NCBI GenBank assembly: GCA_945860295.1
Contig: CAMAQH010000022.1
Span: forward strand, 1 to 64,000
Length of the DNA stretch: 64,000 nt
Direction of reading: 5' to 3'
From: Prosthecobacter debontii
GTDB lineage: Bacteria > Verrucomicrobiota > Verrucomicrobiia > Verrucomicrobiales > Verrucomicrobiaceae
Position numbers and translations under genes: made by a program. The stretch's first letter is position 1, and each line of letters starts with the position of its first letter. The notes beneath the pieces are model-generated. The model was not told the origin of the DNA, made no database searches, and was given only the letters and a program-made list of their open reading frames with translations. Shown here piece after piece: positions 46,922-56,657 of this stretch.

Positions 46922-49501
46922 TCACTTCGCCTTCGGCATCACCCGCACGACGATCGCCCTCGCCTTGCTCAGATAGGTCTTGGCCGCACGACGGATGTCC
47001 TTGTCAGTGATCGCTGTGATCATCGCAGGCAACCGCTCAAAGTGAGTGTAACCATTACCATTCAACTCGTTCCAGCTATAGGAGTCAGCCAGCCCAGCAT
47101 TTCCCTGCTGCGCGCGCAACCATGAGGAGCGCCAGGAAGTTTTAGCACGCTGGAGTTCATCGGCGGTCAGGCCGTCCTTCGCCAGTTCTTCGATCAGCCT
47201 CAGCATCTCTTCTTGGGCCAAATCAATCTTCAGCGGATCCGTGCCAACATAGAAATAAAAGGCTCCCGCACCGAGCGCGGAGAATTGTTGAGCACCGACA
47301 TAGTAGGCCAGGCCCAGTTCCTCTCTGATACGATTGAAAAGGCGACTACCCATGTCACTGCATGCCTCATCAATGAGCATCAAGGCCTTGCTATCCGCAT
47401 GATGCAGCCCGACACCACGGAAGCCGATGACAAGCACCGCTTGCTCCTTCTCCATGTTCAGAGTCTGGATGCTTGGCTTGAGCTTCTTCGGCGCAGCTAG
47501 CGGCGCGATGTCACGCTTCTCACCACGCGGCAGCTTGCCAAAGCTGGCCACCACTTGCTTGCGGATCTCTGCCGTCTTCACATCGCCGACGATCGAGATC
47601 ACGCCGTTGCTACCTACCAGAGATTGCTTCAGCATCGTGCGACAGGTTTCCACCTTGAGCGACTTCACCGAAGCCTCCGTGCCCAGCGCCGTGCGGGCAA
47701 AAGACTCTCCCGCAAAGATCTGACTGCGGGCGCAACGCATGGCAACAGTGAGCGGATCTTCCTTCTCCTCCAAAATATTGGCGATCTGGTGCTTCTTCAC
47801 CTCGATCAATTGCGCGGCAGGAAGCGTAGCGTTTTGGATGAGATCAGCGATTAAAGCCAGGCCATCCATTTCATCCCCGCGCACCACATCCGTGCCAAAG
47901 ACGAAGCGGTGAGCATCTGAGGCGCAGTGCAGACTGCCACCACGATTCTCCATCTCCTCTGCGATCTGCGCGGCGCTCCGAGTCTTGGTTCCCTTAAGCA
48001 GCATCGACGCAGAAACCTGAGTCACACCCGCATTCGTTTCAGTCTCCGCAGGCACGCCCGCCAGGAAACCCGCGCGGATAGAAACCAGCGGCAGGCGCGG
48101 GTTTTCCTGCACCAGAAGAGTCAGCCCGTTCTTCAGTTCAAAGCGCTGCACGGCATCCTTGCGGCTCACGCTAGATGACTCGGCGACCTTCGTCATTGGC
48201 ACAGGCCCCACGCTGACCACATTGCAGATCTCATCCAAAAGGTAGCGCTGCGCCACACTGCGAATCATCTCCGGTGTCAGCGTGCGGATAGCGCGCAGAT
48301 AATGCTGCGCGTAATCCAGACTGCCGACGTTTAACCAGCCATGTCCGAGAGAAGCCGCCTGCCCTTTCGTCGTGGCAAGCGTGCGCAGTTGACCGCTCAA
48401 CGTCGCGCGGACAGCCTTAGCCAGTTCGGCCTTAGATGGACCTTTGATCTGCATCTGCTTCACCACACCCTGCATGGCTTCACGACACACTTCAGCGTCC
48501 TTCGGATCACACTCGACTTCCGTATTGAAGACCCCGCACTCCTGCGATCCCCAAGCCCCGGCCCAGACCGAATGGGCGATGCTTTTTTTCTCACGCAGCT
48601 CCTGATACATCCGCGAACTGCGACCCGAGCCTAACAAAAAGGCCAACACATCCAGCGCCGCCTTGTCCGCATGTCCCTCACCAGGGATCTGCCAGCCAAG
48701 CGCCACATGCGTCAACTCTGTGGCAAAATCCTTATGCATTACTCGCGCACCGATTTGGCGTGGCTCCTGCGGCAGCATCACCGGCTCATAGGCTGCACGT
48801 TTCCAGTCGCCCAGCAGACGCTCCACAGCAGCAAAGGTGGCCTCAGAATCGACCGCACCCGCGATGACCACGAAGCAGTTGTTTGGCACATAATGCCGCG
48901 TCACAAAGCCCGCCACATCATCCCTCGTCACCTGATCAAACACCTCACGATGCCCGATGATCGGGTGCCTCAGCGGGTGCTGACGAAAGGACGTGGCCTG
49001 CACCAGATGCTGGAGTTCCGAGTTAGGATCATCATTGCCCATCGCCATCTCACGGCGGATCACGTCCTGCTCCTTGGCCAACTCCGCCGCGTCAATGCGT
49101 GAGTTTTTGACCATGTCCGCCAGGATCTCCAGATAGCCTTCCGCATGCTCCGCCAGACCGTCGATCCAGTACACCGTGCGATTAAAAGTCGTGTAGGCAT
49201 TCACATAGCCGCCCAAGTTTTGGATGCCCTGAGAAATTTCCACCGCCGTGCGTTTCCAGGTGCCTTTAAAAAGCATGTGCTCCACGCAATGTGCCAGGCC
49301 CGCGCCCGTCCACTTCTCTTCATGCAGACTTCCCGCCTTGATCCATATCTGCACACTCACCAGCGGGTGCTGCTGATCCTCCCGAACGATCACCTCCAGC
49401 CCACTGCTCAGTGTCCTAACTTGTGCCCGCATCGGCGGTGCCTCGATGGCGGAGCTAGCTGTGGATGAAACGGTTCGTTTAGTAGAAGGTCGGGCAGGCA
49501 T
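46922..49501 (-). CDS. M16 family zinc peptidase, two M16 units in one chain
   Basis: About 859 residues (start at 49501; the frame opens at 49558). The first M16 unit carries the inverted zinc motif HCVEH at about residues 69-73 (GAGLAHCVEHMLFKGTWKRT) with the distal glutamate region EVECDPKDAEVCREAM. The second unit starts near residue 445 (FELKNGLTLLVQENPRLPLV) and lacks an HxxEH motif; its equivalent reads GGSLHCASDAHRF, so it is probably the inactive, clamshell-closing half. This matches pitrilysin/insulinase-like single-chain members. There is no signal peptide, but the N-terminus is Ser/Thr/Pro-rich. It probably degrades peptides. Confidence 0.9.
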   Translation of the reverse strand: MPARPSTKRTVSSTASSAIEAPPMRAQVRTLSSGLEVIVREDQQHPLVSVQIWIKAGSLHEEKWTGAGLAHCVEHMLFKGTWKRTAVEISQGIQNLGGYVNAYTTFNRTVYWIDGLAEHAEGYLEILADMVKNSRIDAAELAKEQDVIRREMAMGNDDPNSELQHLVQATSFRQHPLRHPIIGHREVFDQVTRDDVAGFVTRHYVPNNCFVVIAGAVDSEATFAAVERLLGDWKRAAYEPVMLPQEPRQIGARVMHKDFATELTHVALGWQIPGEGHADKAALDVLAFLLGSGRSSRMYQELREKKSIAHSVWAGAWGSQECGVFNTEVECDPKDAEVCREAMQGVVKQMQIKGPSKAELAKAVRATLSGQLRTLATTKGQAASLGHGWLNVGSLDYAQHYLRAIRTLTPEMIRSVAQRYLLDEICNVVSVGPVPMTKVAESSSVSRKDAVQRFELKNGLTLLVQENPRLPLVSIRAGFLAGVPAETETNAGVTQVSASMLLKGTKTRSAAQIAEEMENRGGSLHCASDAHRFVFGTDVVRGDEMDGLALIADLIQNATLPAAQLIEVKKHQIANILEEKEDPLTVAMRCARSQIFAGESFARTALGTEASVKSLKVETCRTMLKQSLVGSNGVISIVGDVKTAEIRKQVVASFGKLPRGEKRDIAPLAAPKKLKPSIQTLNMEKEQAVLVIGFRGVGLHHADSKALMLIDEACSDMGSRLFNRIREELGLAYYVGAQQFSALGAGAFYFYVGTDPLKIDLAQEEMLRLIEELAKDGLTADELQRAKTSWRSSWLRAQQGNAGLADSYSWNELNGNGYTHFERLPAMITAITDKDIRRAAKTYLSKARAIVVRVMPKAK

Positions 49502-49641
49502 GGGGGACGCGATGATTGGCGCTAGATAAGCCTGCGGGCAAGCTCTGGTAGCATCCACTGCATGTCGGTTAAGCGAATTTCAATCACCTAGTTGGATGTG
49601 GCGGTGCTTGCGCCACTAGCGTGCGTGTGGCTTATGGGAGA

Positions 49642-50796
49642 ATGTCCCTCCTGCCAGCAAATGTCATCGAACTGTGTCAGGCGCTCGTTCGCATTCCGTC
49701 GGTGAATCCGGATGGTGATGCGGGGACACCGCACACGGGGGAGCTTGCCTGCGCGGAGTATGTGGGGGCTTTTCTCCATGCTTGCGGGGCAGAGGTGGTG
49801 CTGGATGAAGTGGAGCCGGGCCGACCGAATGTGATCGGGCGCTTCCCAAGCTTGCCTCTAACCGATGGAGCCAGGAAGCCGCGCATCGTCTTTGGCCCAC
49901 ACACGGACACGGTGAGTGTGGGCGGGATGACCATTGAACCCTTTGGCGGTGAAGTGCGCGACGGCTGTGTCTGGGGTCGTGGGGCGAGCGATACCAAAGG
50001 GCCGATGGCGGCGATGCTCTGGGCGCTGTGGGAGATGCGGGAGGTGATCCCGACACTGCCGGTAGAGATCCACTTCGCGGGCTTCATGTCTGAGGAGAGC
50101 GCGCAGCTCGGCTCGCAGCACTTCGCCCAGAACCACGGTCCGTATGATTTTGCTATCGTGGGTGAGCCGACTTCACTGAAGACGGTGTTTAAACACAAGG
50201 GCTGCCTTTGGGCAGACATCCACACGCATGGCGTGGCTGTGCATGGAGCCACGCCAGAGCGCGGGGTGAATGCCATCGTCAAAATGGCGATCATCGTGCA
50301 GGCGCTGGACACGCAATTCCGCCAGCATCTGATCTCGGCGGGCAGTGTGGACGAATGGCTGGGGATCAACACGATCAACCTTGGCATGATCAAAGGTGGC
50401 ACGCGGAGCAACATCGTGGCGGATCAATGCACACTGCGTGTGGACATGCGCACGACCCCCGGCCTGAACCGCGCAGGCGGCGCACTGGCCGTGCTGACGG
50501 AGTTTGTTAGCCGGATCGACCCCACGGCGACGATTGAGCCACTGCCAGAGACTTTCCCGCTGGATACGGATGCGGAGAATCCTTTCGTAAAACGCCTGAT
50601 CCACGGCGGGGCTGACCTCACCGGTGCGCCGTGGTTTTGTGACGCGGCATACCTCTCCGCCGCAGGCACGCCAGCCATCGCCATCGGCCCTGGCAGCATC
50701 GCGCAGGCGCATACGAAGGATGAATTCATTAGCACGACTGATCTGGAAGAAGGCGCCGCTTTCTTCGCGCGATTCATCAGCCAGCTTGCTCACTAA
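49642..50796 (+). CDS. M20 family zinc deacylase/peptidase (ArgE/DapE-like)
   Basis: A 384-residue M20 metallohydrolase cutting an N-acyl or peptide bond. Zinc ligands in order: HTDTV in FGPHTDTVSVGGM, the bridging Asp in GRGASDTKGPMAAM, the catalytic Glu pair in MSEESAQLGSQ and the final His in AQAHTKDEFI. A dimerisation domain lies between (HTHGVAVHGATPERGVNAI). Homologues include acetylornithine deacetylase, succinyl-diaminopimelate desuccinylase and carboxypeptidase G2; sequence alone does not separate them. I chose the ATG at 49642 rather than the open frame from 49621. The next gene, an L,D-transpeptidase, starts three bases after the stop, so the two are an operon. Confidence 0.88.
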   Translation: MSLLPANVIELCQALVRIPSVNPDGDAGTPHTGELACAEYVGAFLHACGAEVVLDEVEPGRPNVIGRFPSLPLTDGARKPRIVFGPHTDTVSVGGMTIEPFGGEVRDGCVWGRGASDTKGPMAAMLWALWEMREVIPTLPVEIHFAGFMSEESAQLGSQHFAQNHGPYDFAIVGEPTSLKTVFKHKGCLWADIHTHGVAVHGATPERGVNAIVKMAIIVQALDTQFRQHLISAGSVDEWLGINTINLGMIKGGTRSNIVADQCTLRVDMRTTPGLNRAGGALAVLTEFVSRIDPTATIEPLPETFPLDTDAENPFVKRLIHGGADLTGAPWFCDAAYLSAAGTPAIAIGPGSIAQAHTKDEFISTTDLEEGAAFFARFISQLAH

Positions 50797-50799
50797 TTA

Positions 50800-51576
50800 A
50801 TGAAACGCGCCGCCTGGATCATGCTCGGCGGCCTCATCGCGCTGGCGTCTGCGGCCTGGTTCTGGAGGCTCCCGAAAATCGGCATTGGTGACTTCTGTCT
50901 GCCTTTGCCTGATCTCACTGAATTCATGATGTCCAAGCCCGACTTCACACTCCCCTACCCTGCGCCGCCGCCACCCGCCAACTGGTCAAAGTTACCACCT
51001 GCTGAGCGGCTGGCGGACATTCATTCGCGTGTACAGCCATTGCTGATGGAAGAGCTCAAAAAGCTGGGTTTCAGCCTCGGCACACAGGCTTTCATGTGCG
51101 GCTTCAAGGAGAGTCGTGAACTGGAGCTATGGCTGAAAACAGCGCAGGAGTGGAAGCTCTTTCGCACCTACCCAATCGCCGCGCTTTCTGGCCAACTCGG
51201 CCCCAAACTACGCGAGGGAGACGGACAGACGCCGGAGGGCTTTTACTCCGTGAAAGCCTCTGCCATGAATCCAGGCAGCAGCTACCATCTCTCTATGAAC
51301 ATTGGTTATCCGAATGCCTGGGATGTGAAGCAACAGCGCACGGGCAGCTTCATCATGATCCATGGTCGAGATGTCAGCATCGGCTGTCTGGCGATGACTG
51401 ATCCGGTGATCGAAGAGATCTATCTCATCGTGGAAGCCGCGCTCACCGCCGGTCAGACGGAGGTGCCTGTGCATCTATTTCCATTTCGTATGACGGATGA
51501 GCGAATGAAGGCGGCTGAAGGGCAGCCGGATTACGCTTTCTGGCAGGAGCTTCAGGCAAGACGTGACGGCTTCTAG
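50800..51576 (+). CDS. YafK-like L,D-transpeptidase family protein
   Basis: A 258-residue protein with an N-terminal membrane anchor or signal (AWIMLGGLIALASAAWFW). The YkuD-type catalytic pair is in IMIHGRDVSIGCLAMTD, His at about residue 187 and Cys at about 194. The KLREGDGQTPEGFYSV block and SYHLSMNIGYPNAWD are typical of the YafK/DpaA subgroup. DpaA removes lipoprotein from peptidoglycan rather than making crosslinks, so the reaction here may be hydrolytic. It is co-transcribed with the M20 peptidase, which hints at envelope peptide turnover. A classical L,D-transpeptidase is at 6139. Confidence 0.88.
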   Translation: MKRAAWIMLGGLIALASAAWFWRLPKIGIGDFCLPLPDLTEFMMSKPDFTLPYPAPPPPANWSKLPPAERLADIHSRVQPLLMEELKKLGFSLGTQAFMCGFKESRELELWLKTAQEWKLFRTYPIAALSGQLGPKLREGDGQTPEGFYSVKASAMNPGSSYHLSMNIGYPNAWDVKQQRTGSFIMIHGRDVSIGCLAMTDPVIEEIYLIVEAALTAGQTEVPVHLFPFRMTDERMKAAEGQPDYAFWQELQARRDGF

Positions 51577-51592
51577 CCATCACTCCTTGGTA

Positions 51593-52495
51593 TCACGCCA
51601 AATCCAACTCAGGCTTGAAGTCAGCGGCGTGGTAGGAACTACGGACTAGCGGAGCGCTGGCGACGTGGCGGAAGCCTTTCTTGCGGGCGATCTGCTTGTA
51701 GTTTTCAAAGGTGTCGGGATGGATGTACTCGATCACTGGCAGATGCTGCGCGGAGGGGCGGAGATACTGACCGAGTGTGAGGACCGTGACGCCGTTTTCG
51801 AGTAGGTCATCCATGGCCTGAAAAAGCTCCACTTCCGTCTCGCCGAGTCCGAGCATGAGGCCGCTCTTAGTGGCGCATTTGCTACCGATCTCTGCGGCGA
51901 TTTCTTTGGCACGCTTCAGCACATGCAGGCTGCGGTGATACTGCGCGCGGCTGCGCACGAGCGGGGTGAGTCGCTCCACGGTTTCAAGGTTGTGATTGAA
52001 GATGTGAGGGCGGGCTTTCATCACCACTTCCAGCGCATCGTCCTTATCATTGAAGTCAGGCACGAGGATCTCGATGGTGATCCCCGGCACGGCGGCACGC
52101 ACGGCTTCGATGGTCTGGGCAAAATGCTCGGCTCCACCATCCTTCACATCGTCACGCGCCACGGCGGTGATGACAATGTGGTTCAAACCAAGGCGCTTCG
52201 TGGCCTCGGCCACGCGCTGCGGTTCGTCAGCTTCAAGAGCAAAAGGCTTGGCGGTCTTCACGGCGCAGAAGCCGCAAGCACGGGTGCAGCGATCACCGGC
52301 GATCATGAAGGTAGCGGTGCCCTGACTCCAGCACTCCCAGCGATTCGGGCACTGAGCTTCTTCACAGACGGTGTGCAGTTTTAGATCCGAAATTAGCGCC
52401 TTGGTGCTCCAGAAAACCGGATCACGCGGCAGCTTCACGCGAATCCATTCGGGCTTCTTGTCTGTGTGCAGAGCTGGGTCAATTTTGCAGGCCAT
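51593..52495 (-). CDS. lipA: Lipoyl synthase
   Basis: A radical-SAM enzyme that inserts two sulfurs into the octanoyl chain on lipoyl carrier domains. Both iron-sulfur clusters are visible: the auxiliary-cluster cysteines in CEEAQCPNRWEC and the SAM cluster in CTRACGFCAV. The C-terminal RSSYHA holds the conserved Arg-Ser. The ATG at 52495 gives a usual ~300-residue protein (MACKIDPALHTDKKPEWIRV); the frame is open to 52534. lipB is not adjacent. It stops 16 bases from the stop of the YafK-like gene on the opposite strand. Confidence 0.97.
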   Translation of the reverse strand: MACKIDPALHTDKKPEWIRVKLPRDPVFWSTKALISDLKLHTVCEEAQCPNRWECWSQGTATFMIAGDRCTRACGFCAVKTAKPFALEADEPQRVAEATKRLGLNHIVITAVARDDVKDGGAEHFAQTIEAVRAAVPGITIEILVPDFNDKDDALEVVMKARPHIFNHNLETVERLTPLVRSRAQYHRSLHVLKRAKEIAAEIGSKCATKSGLMLGLGETEVELFQAMDDLLENGVTVLTLGQYLRPSAQHLPVIEYIHPDTFENYKQIARKKGFRHVASAPLVRSSYHAADFKPELDLA

Positions 52496-52562
52496 GGGAG
52501 GACTCACGAATGGACGGCTAAGGCTGGATGACAACTAGGGATTGGATATGGCAGGAAGAAAG

Positions 52563-55500
52563 TCAGGAGGCAAGAGCAGGGGCTTCCTCCGGCTTTACGT
52601 CAGCCACGGACTCGGCTTCGGGTTCAGGCTCGTCCGCCAGCTCAGGCGCTACAGCTCGCTCAGGCTTATATTGATGCGCTTCATCGGCGGCGGCTTCCAC
52701 TTCGAGACGGAGTTCTTCCATCTTGCTGGGGCGCTTTTCCTCAGCGGTCATGCGCACACCGACGGGCTTACTGATGCCGAATTCCTGCATGGACACGCCA
52801 TAGATGACATCCGCGCGGCTCATAGTGCGCTTGTTGTGCGTGACGATGATGAACTGGGAGTTGTCGATGAAATTATCCAGCATCTTGAGGAAGCGGGAGA
52901 TATTCGACTCATCAAGCGGGGCATCCAACTCGTCTAGCACGCAGAAGGGGCTGGGCTTCACCTGATAGATAGAGAAGAGCAGGGCAACGGCGGTCATGCT
53001 GCGCTCACCACCGGAGAGGAGGGAGATGGTCTGAAGTTTCTTGCCGGGCGGCTTGGCGATGATTTCGATGCCTGTCTCCAGCGGATCGGTGTCATCGGTC
53101 AGCATGAGATCGGCTTTCGCTGTCGCACCGAAGAGTTCGCGGAAGTTGTTGTGGAAGAAATTGCGCACGAGTTCAAAGGTTTCCAAGAACATGGTCTTGG
53201 TCGTCTCATTGATCTTGGCGATGACTTCGAGCAGCTCTTCTTTCGATCTCACGAGATCGTTGTGCTGAGTGTCGAGGAAGTTATGTCGCTCTTCGAGTTC
53301 CTCGAATTCCTGGATCGCATCAAGATTCACCGGGCCGACGCTTTCCAGCCTCTGCCGCAGCTCGCCGACGACTGATGTGACGAAATCCCAATCGGGCTGG
53401 CCTTCTTCACCAGGGATGGTGATGTCATCAAGATCGACCGCATCTTCATCGGCCTCGACTTCGACTGGTTCATCGACAGCGGGCTGATCTGACGGATCAG
53501 TCTGATCTGCCTCAGCCATAGTCGCCTTGCGCCTCTCACTGCGGCCACGGCCTTTCTTCTGCTCATCGATGCTGAGCATGAGGGCATGGTAGTCAGGCTC
53601 AAAGGCGCTGATGGGGAAGGAATAGCGCTCCTGCACCTGATTGATGAGGTTTTCCAAACGCAGATCCACACGTGTGAGCTGGACCTCGGTGCGGTTGCGT
53701 GACTCGCTCAAGCCGTTGGTTTGCAGGCGCAGTTGGACGAGTTGGTTTTCCAATTCAGTGACACGCTCAAAGGCAGCCGCGCGTTCTTCGGTCTTGCCTT
53801 GAAGGTGCTCCTCAATGGCGGAGATGGCACCGCGCTGGGACTCGACCTGCTCGGCGTAACGTGCATTCTCTGCGGTGCTCTGATCAATGCGGCTACGCCA
53901 TGTATTAATCTCAAGATCGAAACGCTGAATTGCCGCCTGAAGCTCATGCAAGCGCGTGGCCATTGGGGCCTTCTGACGTTCGATGGACTGCAAGGCACTC
54001 TGCTCAAGGGCGAAGGCGGTGCGTAGTTCATTGAGGCGCTCACTGGATTCGAGTTCACGGCGCAAGAAGGCCTCCATCTCCAACTCCAATTCGCCCTCAT
54101 GAATGCGGGCCGCCTCAACCTGCTCTTGGGCCACAGCTGCTTCTTCTTTCTGCCAAGCAATCTGGCCTTCAGAGGCTTGGATGCGGTTGGTGATTTGCGT
54201 CTGATCCCACTCGACGCTTTCAAGCTTTGTCGTGGCCTGCTGAAGTGCCCGCTGCACGACAGAAAGCTTGCCCGTGAGTGTGGAAAAACCTTCACGCACA
54301 CGCTGACTCTGCTCACGCAGGGTAACTTCTTCCGTCTGCATTTCTTCCACCTGCTGGCGGAGCTGCTCCACGGCATCCTCCTTTTCCATGAGCTGCATTT
54401 CAAAGCCTTCCAGCTCCACACGCAGGGTGCGCACTTCAGCTTCGCGGCGCAGCATTGAGGATGATTCCTCTTTAGTGGCACCACCGTGAATGACTCCATC
54501 AGCCGCGATGAACTCGCCCTTCATGGTGGCGATGGCCACATCATGGAGCTGACGCTTCAGGCGCATGGCTGTGTGCAGATCTTCGACGATGAGCACGTTA
54601 TTCAAAAGACGATCCGTCAGCTCCTGCACGCCCGCTTTGGCACGCACTTTATCGACGGCCCAGGCGATGCCGCCCTCTGGCACGAGCTGGCGGTCAGGCA
54701 CAGCACCCATGGTGGCAAAATCATGCGGCAGTAGCGCGGCCTTACCGAGCTGCTTATCAGCAAGGCGATCAAGAATCTGAGAAGCCAGCTCGCTATCGGT
54801 CAGCAAGATGGCCTGAAGATGATCACGCAGCGCGGCCTCAATGGCAGCGATGAATTGCGGCTCCACCTCAATGGATGAGGCGAGAAGACCTCTGACTCCG
54901 ACGGAGAAGACTTCAGGGTTATCCAGCCCACGTAAAACTTGCTGCGTGCCTTCGGCGAGTCCTTCGCCCTTTTGCAGAAGCTGCTCGATGATCTCGATGC
55001 GTGAGCGGCGCTGAGTGACACTGCGCTGGAGAGCGTGCAGTTCTTCATTGAGCGCATCACGCTGGCGGCGCTTTTCGATGATGTCGCGCGCACAGCTCTT
55101 GGCCTTCTCATCTAGCTCATTGCGCGTGGCTTCCAGGTCGTGGATTTCAGTCTGAAGATTGTCGAATTCGATCTGGCTGGCAGCTTTCACCTGAGCCGAT
55201 GACTGGCGATCATGAGCGAGTGTCTCGTGACGTTGACGGTCGTTTGATATCTGAGTGTTCAGGCTGTTCGCGCGTGCATCTGCCGCTGCGATCTGGCCTT
55301 CAAACTGGCGAATACTTTCACGAACAGAACGGCGATCCGTATCGAGCCGACTGCGATCTGGCGTGATGGAGTTATGTATGGCTGCGTGCTCATTGAGCGC
55401 GAGCTGCCGAATACTAAGATTCTCACGAATCGAGAGCATCTGCTCGTCAGCACTGATCATCTCACGACGCTGCTGATCGAGGTTTTGCTGCCCTTGCTCG

Positions 55501-56474
55501 ATCTGCTCTTCGTTCAGGCGGATGCGGCCTTGGAGTTCTTCGTTGCGCTCGTTGTTGAAACCGATACGACCTTCAGCGCTCTGCACTTGGCTGCGCAATT
55601 CCTGCGCTTGTTGGCGCACGGAATTGATCTGTGATTCGATGCTGTGATAGGCCTCACGTGTCTCACTTGCCTCGACCTCGGCGGTTTGTAGGCGGCCTTG
55701 GAGCTGCTCTAGCTGCTCGGACATCATGCGCACATGATTTTCTGACTCGGCCTTCTCAGCACTGAATTCCATGTAGTGCTTGTGCGCGAGATGCGTGTCA
55801 AGCATCCGCACGTCATCGAGCAGAGTCTGATAGCGCCGTGCTTTAGCGGCCTGACGCTGTAGCGTGCCCATCTGACGCTTCACTTCGGCGATCACGTCAG
55901 CAACTCGCAGTAGATTGGCTTCGGTGTATTCAAGTTTGCGCAGCGCCTCCTTCTTCTGGCCTTTGAATTTGGTGATACCGGCGGCTTCTTCGAATACCAT
56001 GCGGCGATCTTCAGGCTTAGAACTGAGCAGCATGTCAATCTGGCCCTGCGCCATGATCGAGTAGGCCTGGCGACCGATGCCGGTGCCGGAGAACAAATCG
56101 TTGATGTCCTTCAATCGGCAGACGGTGCCATTGAGTCGATACTCACTGCGGCCATCGCGAAAGACGCGGCGGCAAATGGCGACCTCATTGTAATCCACGC
56201 CGAGTGACTGCTCGCAATCGGCCATGGTGAGGATGACTTCGGCCATGCCAACTGGCTTGCGTTTGTCGGTGCCGTTGAAAATAACGTCAGCCATTTCGTC
56301 ACCACGCAGTGCTTTGGCGGAGGTCTCACCGAGCACCCAGCGGATGGCATCGACGACGTTTGATTTACCGCAGCCGTTCGGGCCGACGATACCAGTAACA
56401 CCTTTGTGAAACTCGAACTGCGTCTTGTCCGCGAAGGACTTGAAGCCGTGAAGGGTGAGAGTCTTGAGATACAT
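52563..56474 (-). CDS. smc: Chromosome segregation ATPase SMC
   Basis: The condensin subunit that organises and separates chromosomes. Walker A is VGPNGCGKSNVVDAIRW near the N-terminus and two long coiled coils follow. The hinge is at about residues 500-650 (GVRGLLASSIEVEPQFIAAI). The C-terminal head has signature LLSGGERSMTAVAL, Walker B FCVLDELDAPLDESN and the D-loop. At 1303 residues it is about 110-130 longer than usual. An acidic low-complexity insert lies at about 975-1025 (DPSDQPAVDEPVEVEADEDA) just before the C-terminal head, and an acidic tail covers about the last 60 residues. ScpA and ScpB are not in the window. Confidence 0.96.
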   Translation of the reverse strand: MYLKTLTLHGFKSFADKTQFEFHKGVTGIVGPNGCGKSNVVDAIRWVLGETSAKALRGDEMADVIFNGTDKRKPVGMAEVILTMADCEQSLGVDYNEVAICRRVFRDGRSEYRLNGTVCRLKDINDLFSGTGIGRQAYSIMAQGQIDMLLSSKPEDRRMVFEEAAGITKFKGQKKEALRKLEYTEANLLRVADVIAEVKRQMGTLQRQAAKARRYQTLLDDVRMLDTHLAHKHYMEFSAEKAESENHVRMMSEQLEQLQGRLQTAEVEASETREAYHSIESQINSVRQQAQELRSQVQSAEGRIGFNNERNEELQGRIRLNEEQIEQGQQNLDQQRREMISADEQMLSIRENLSIRQLALNEHAAIHNSITPDRSRLDTDRRSVRESIRQFEGQIAAADARANSLNTQISNDRQRHETLAHDRQSSAQVKAASQIEFDNLQTEIHDLEATRNELDEKAKSCARDIIEKRRQRDALNEELHALQRSVTQRRSRIEIIEQLLQKGEGLAEGTQQVLRGLDNPEVFSVGVRGLLASSIEVEPQFIAAIEAALRDHLQAILLTDSELASQILDRLADKQLGKAALLPHDFATMGAVPDRQLVPEGGIAWAVDKVRAKAGVQELTDRLLNNVLIVEDLHTAMRLKRQLHDVAIATMKGEFIAADGVIHGGATKEESSSMLRREAEVRTLRVELEGFEMQLMEKEDAVEQLRQQVEEMQTEEVTLREQSQRVREGFSTLTGKLSVVQRALQQATTKLESVEWDQTQITNRIQASEGQIAWQKEEAAVAQEQVEAARIHEGELELEMEAFLRRELESSERLNELRTAFALEQSALQSIERQKAPMATRLHELQAAIQRFDLEINTWRSRIDQSTAENARYAEQVESQRGAISAIEEHLQGKTEERAAAFERVTELENQLVQLRLQTNGLSESRNRTEVQLTRVDLRLENLINQVQERYSFPISAFEPDYHALMLSIDEQKKGRGRSERRKATMAEADQTDPSDQPAVDEPVEVEADEDAVDLDDITIPGEEGQPDWDFVTSVVGELRQRLESVGPVNLDAIQEFEELEERHNFLDTQHNDLVRSKEELLEVIAKINETTKTMFLETFELVRNFFHNNFRELFGATAKADLMLTDDTDPLETGIEIIAKPPGKKLQTISLLSGGERSMTAVALLFSIYQVKPSPFCVLDELDAPLDESNISRFLKMLDNFIDNSQFIIVTHNKRTMSRADVIYGVSMQEFGISKPVGVRMTAEEKRPSKMEELRLEVEAAADEAHQYKPERAVAPELADEPEPEAESVADVKPEEAPALAS

Positions 56475-56554
56475 GGTGGCTAGGAAAAGGGTTGAACTTG
56501 TCGAATCAACCAGACCCAGCGCTATACCAGCAAGAGAGAAGACTTATTTTCCCT

Positions 56555-56590
56555 TATCTTGGGCTTATTTAGGACATCCTAAACAAGATA
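56555..56590. promoter_or_regulatory. Dyad upstream of smc
   Basis: TTTAGGA at 56568-56574 and TCCTAAA at 56577-56583 form a near-perfect palindrome with a 2-base centre. The symmetry extends outward as TATCTTG (56555-56561) and CAAGATA (56584-56590), with six unpaired bases on the left arm. It lies about 80-115 bases upstream of the smc start in a 183-base AT-richer gap. It may be an operator site or a hairpin after queD. Confidence 0.4.
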
Positions 56591-56657
56591 TGGGATTTTC
56601 GAGGGGGTGTAGCCTGTGAATAAGGACGCTGACTGTGAACAAAAGACGCCGCTCAGT

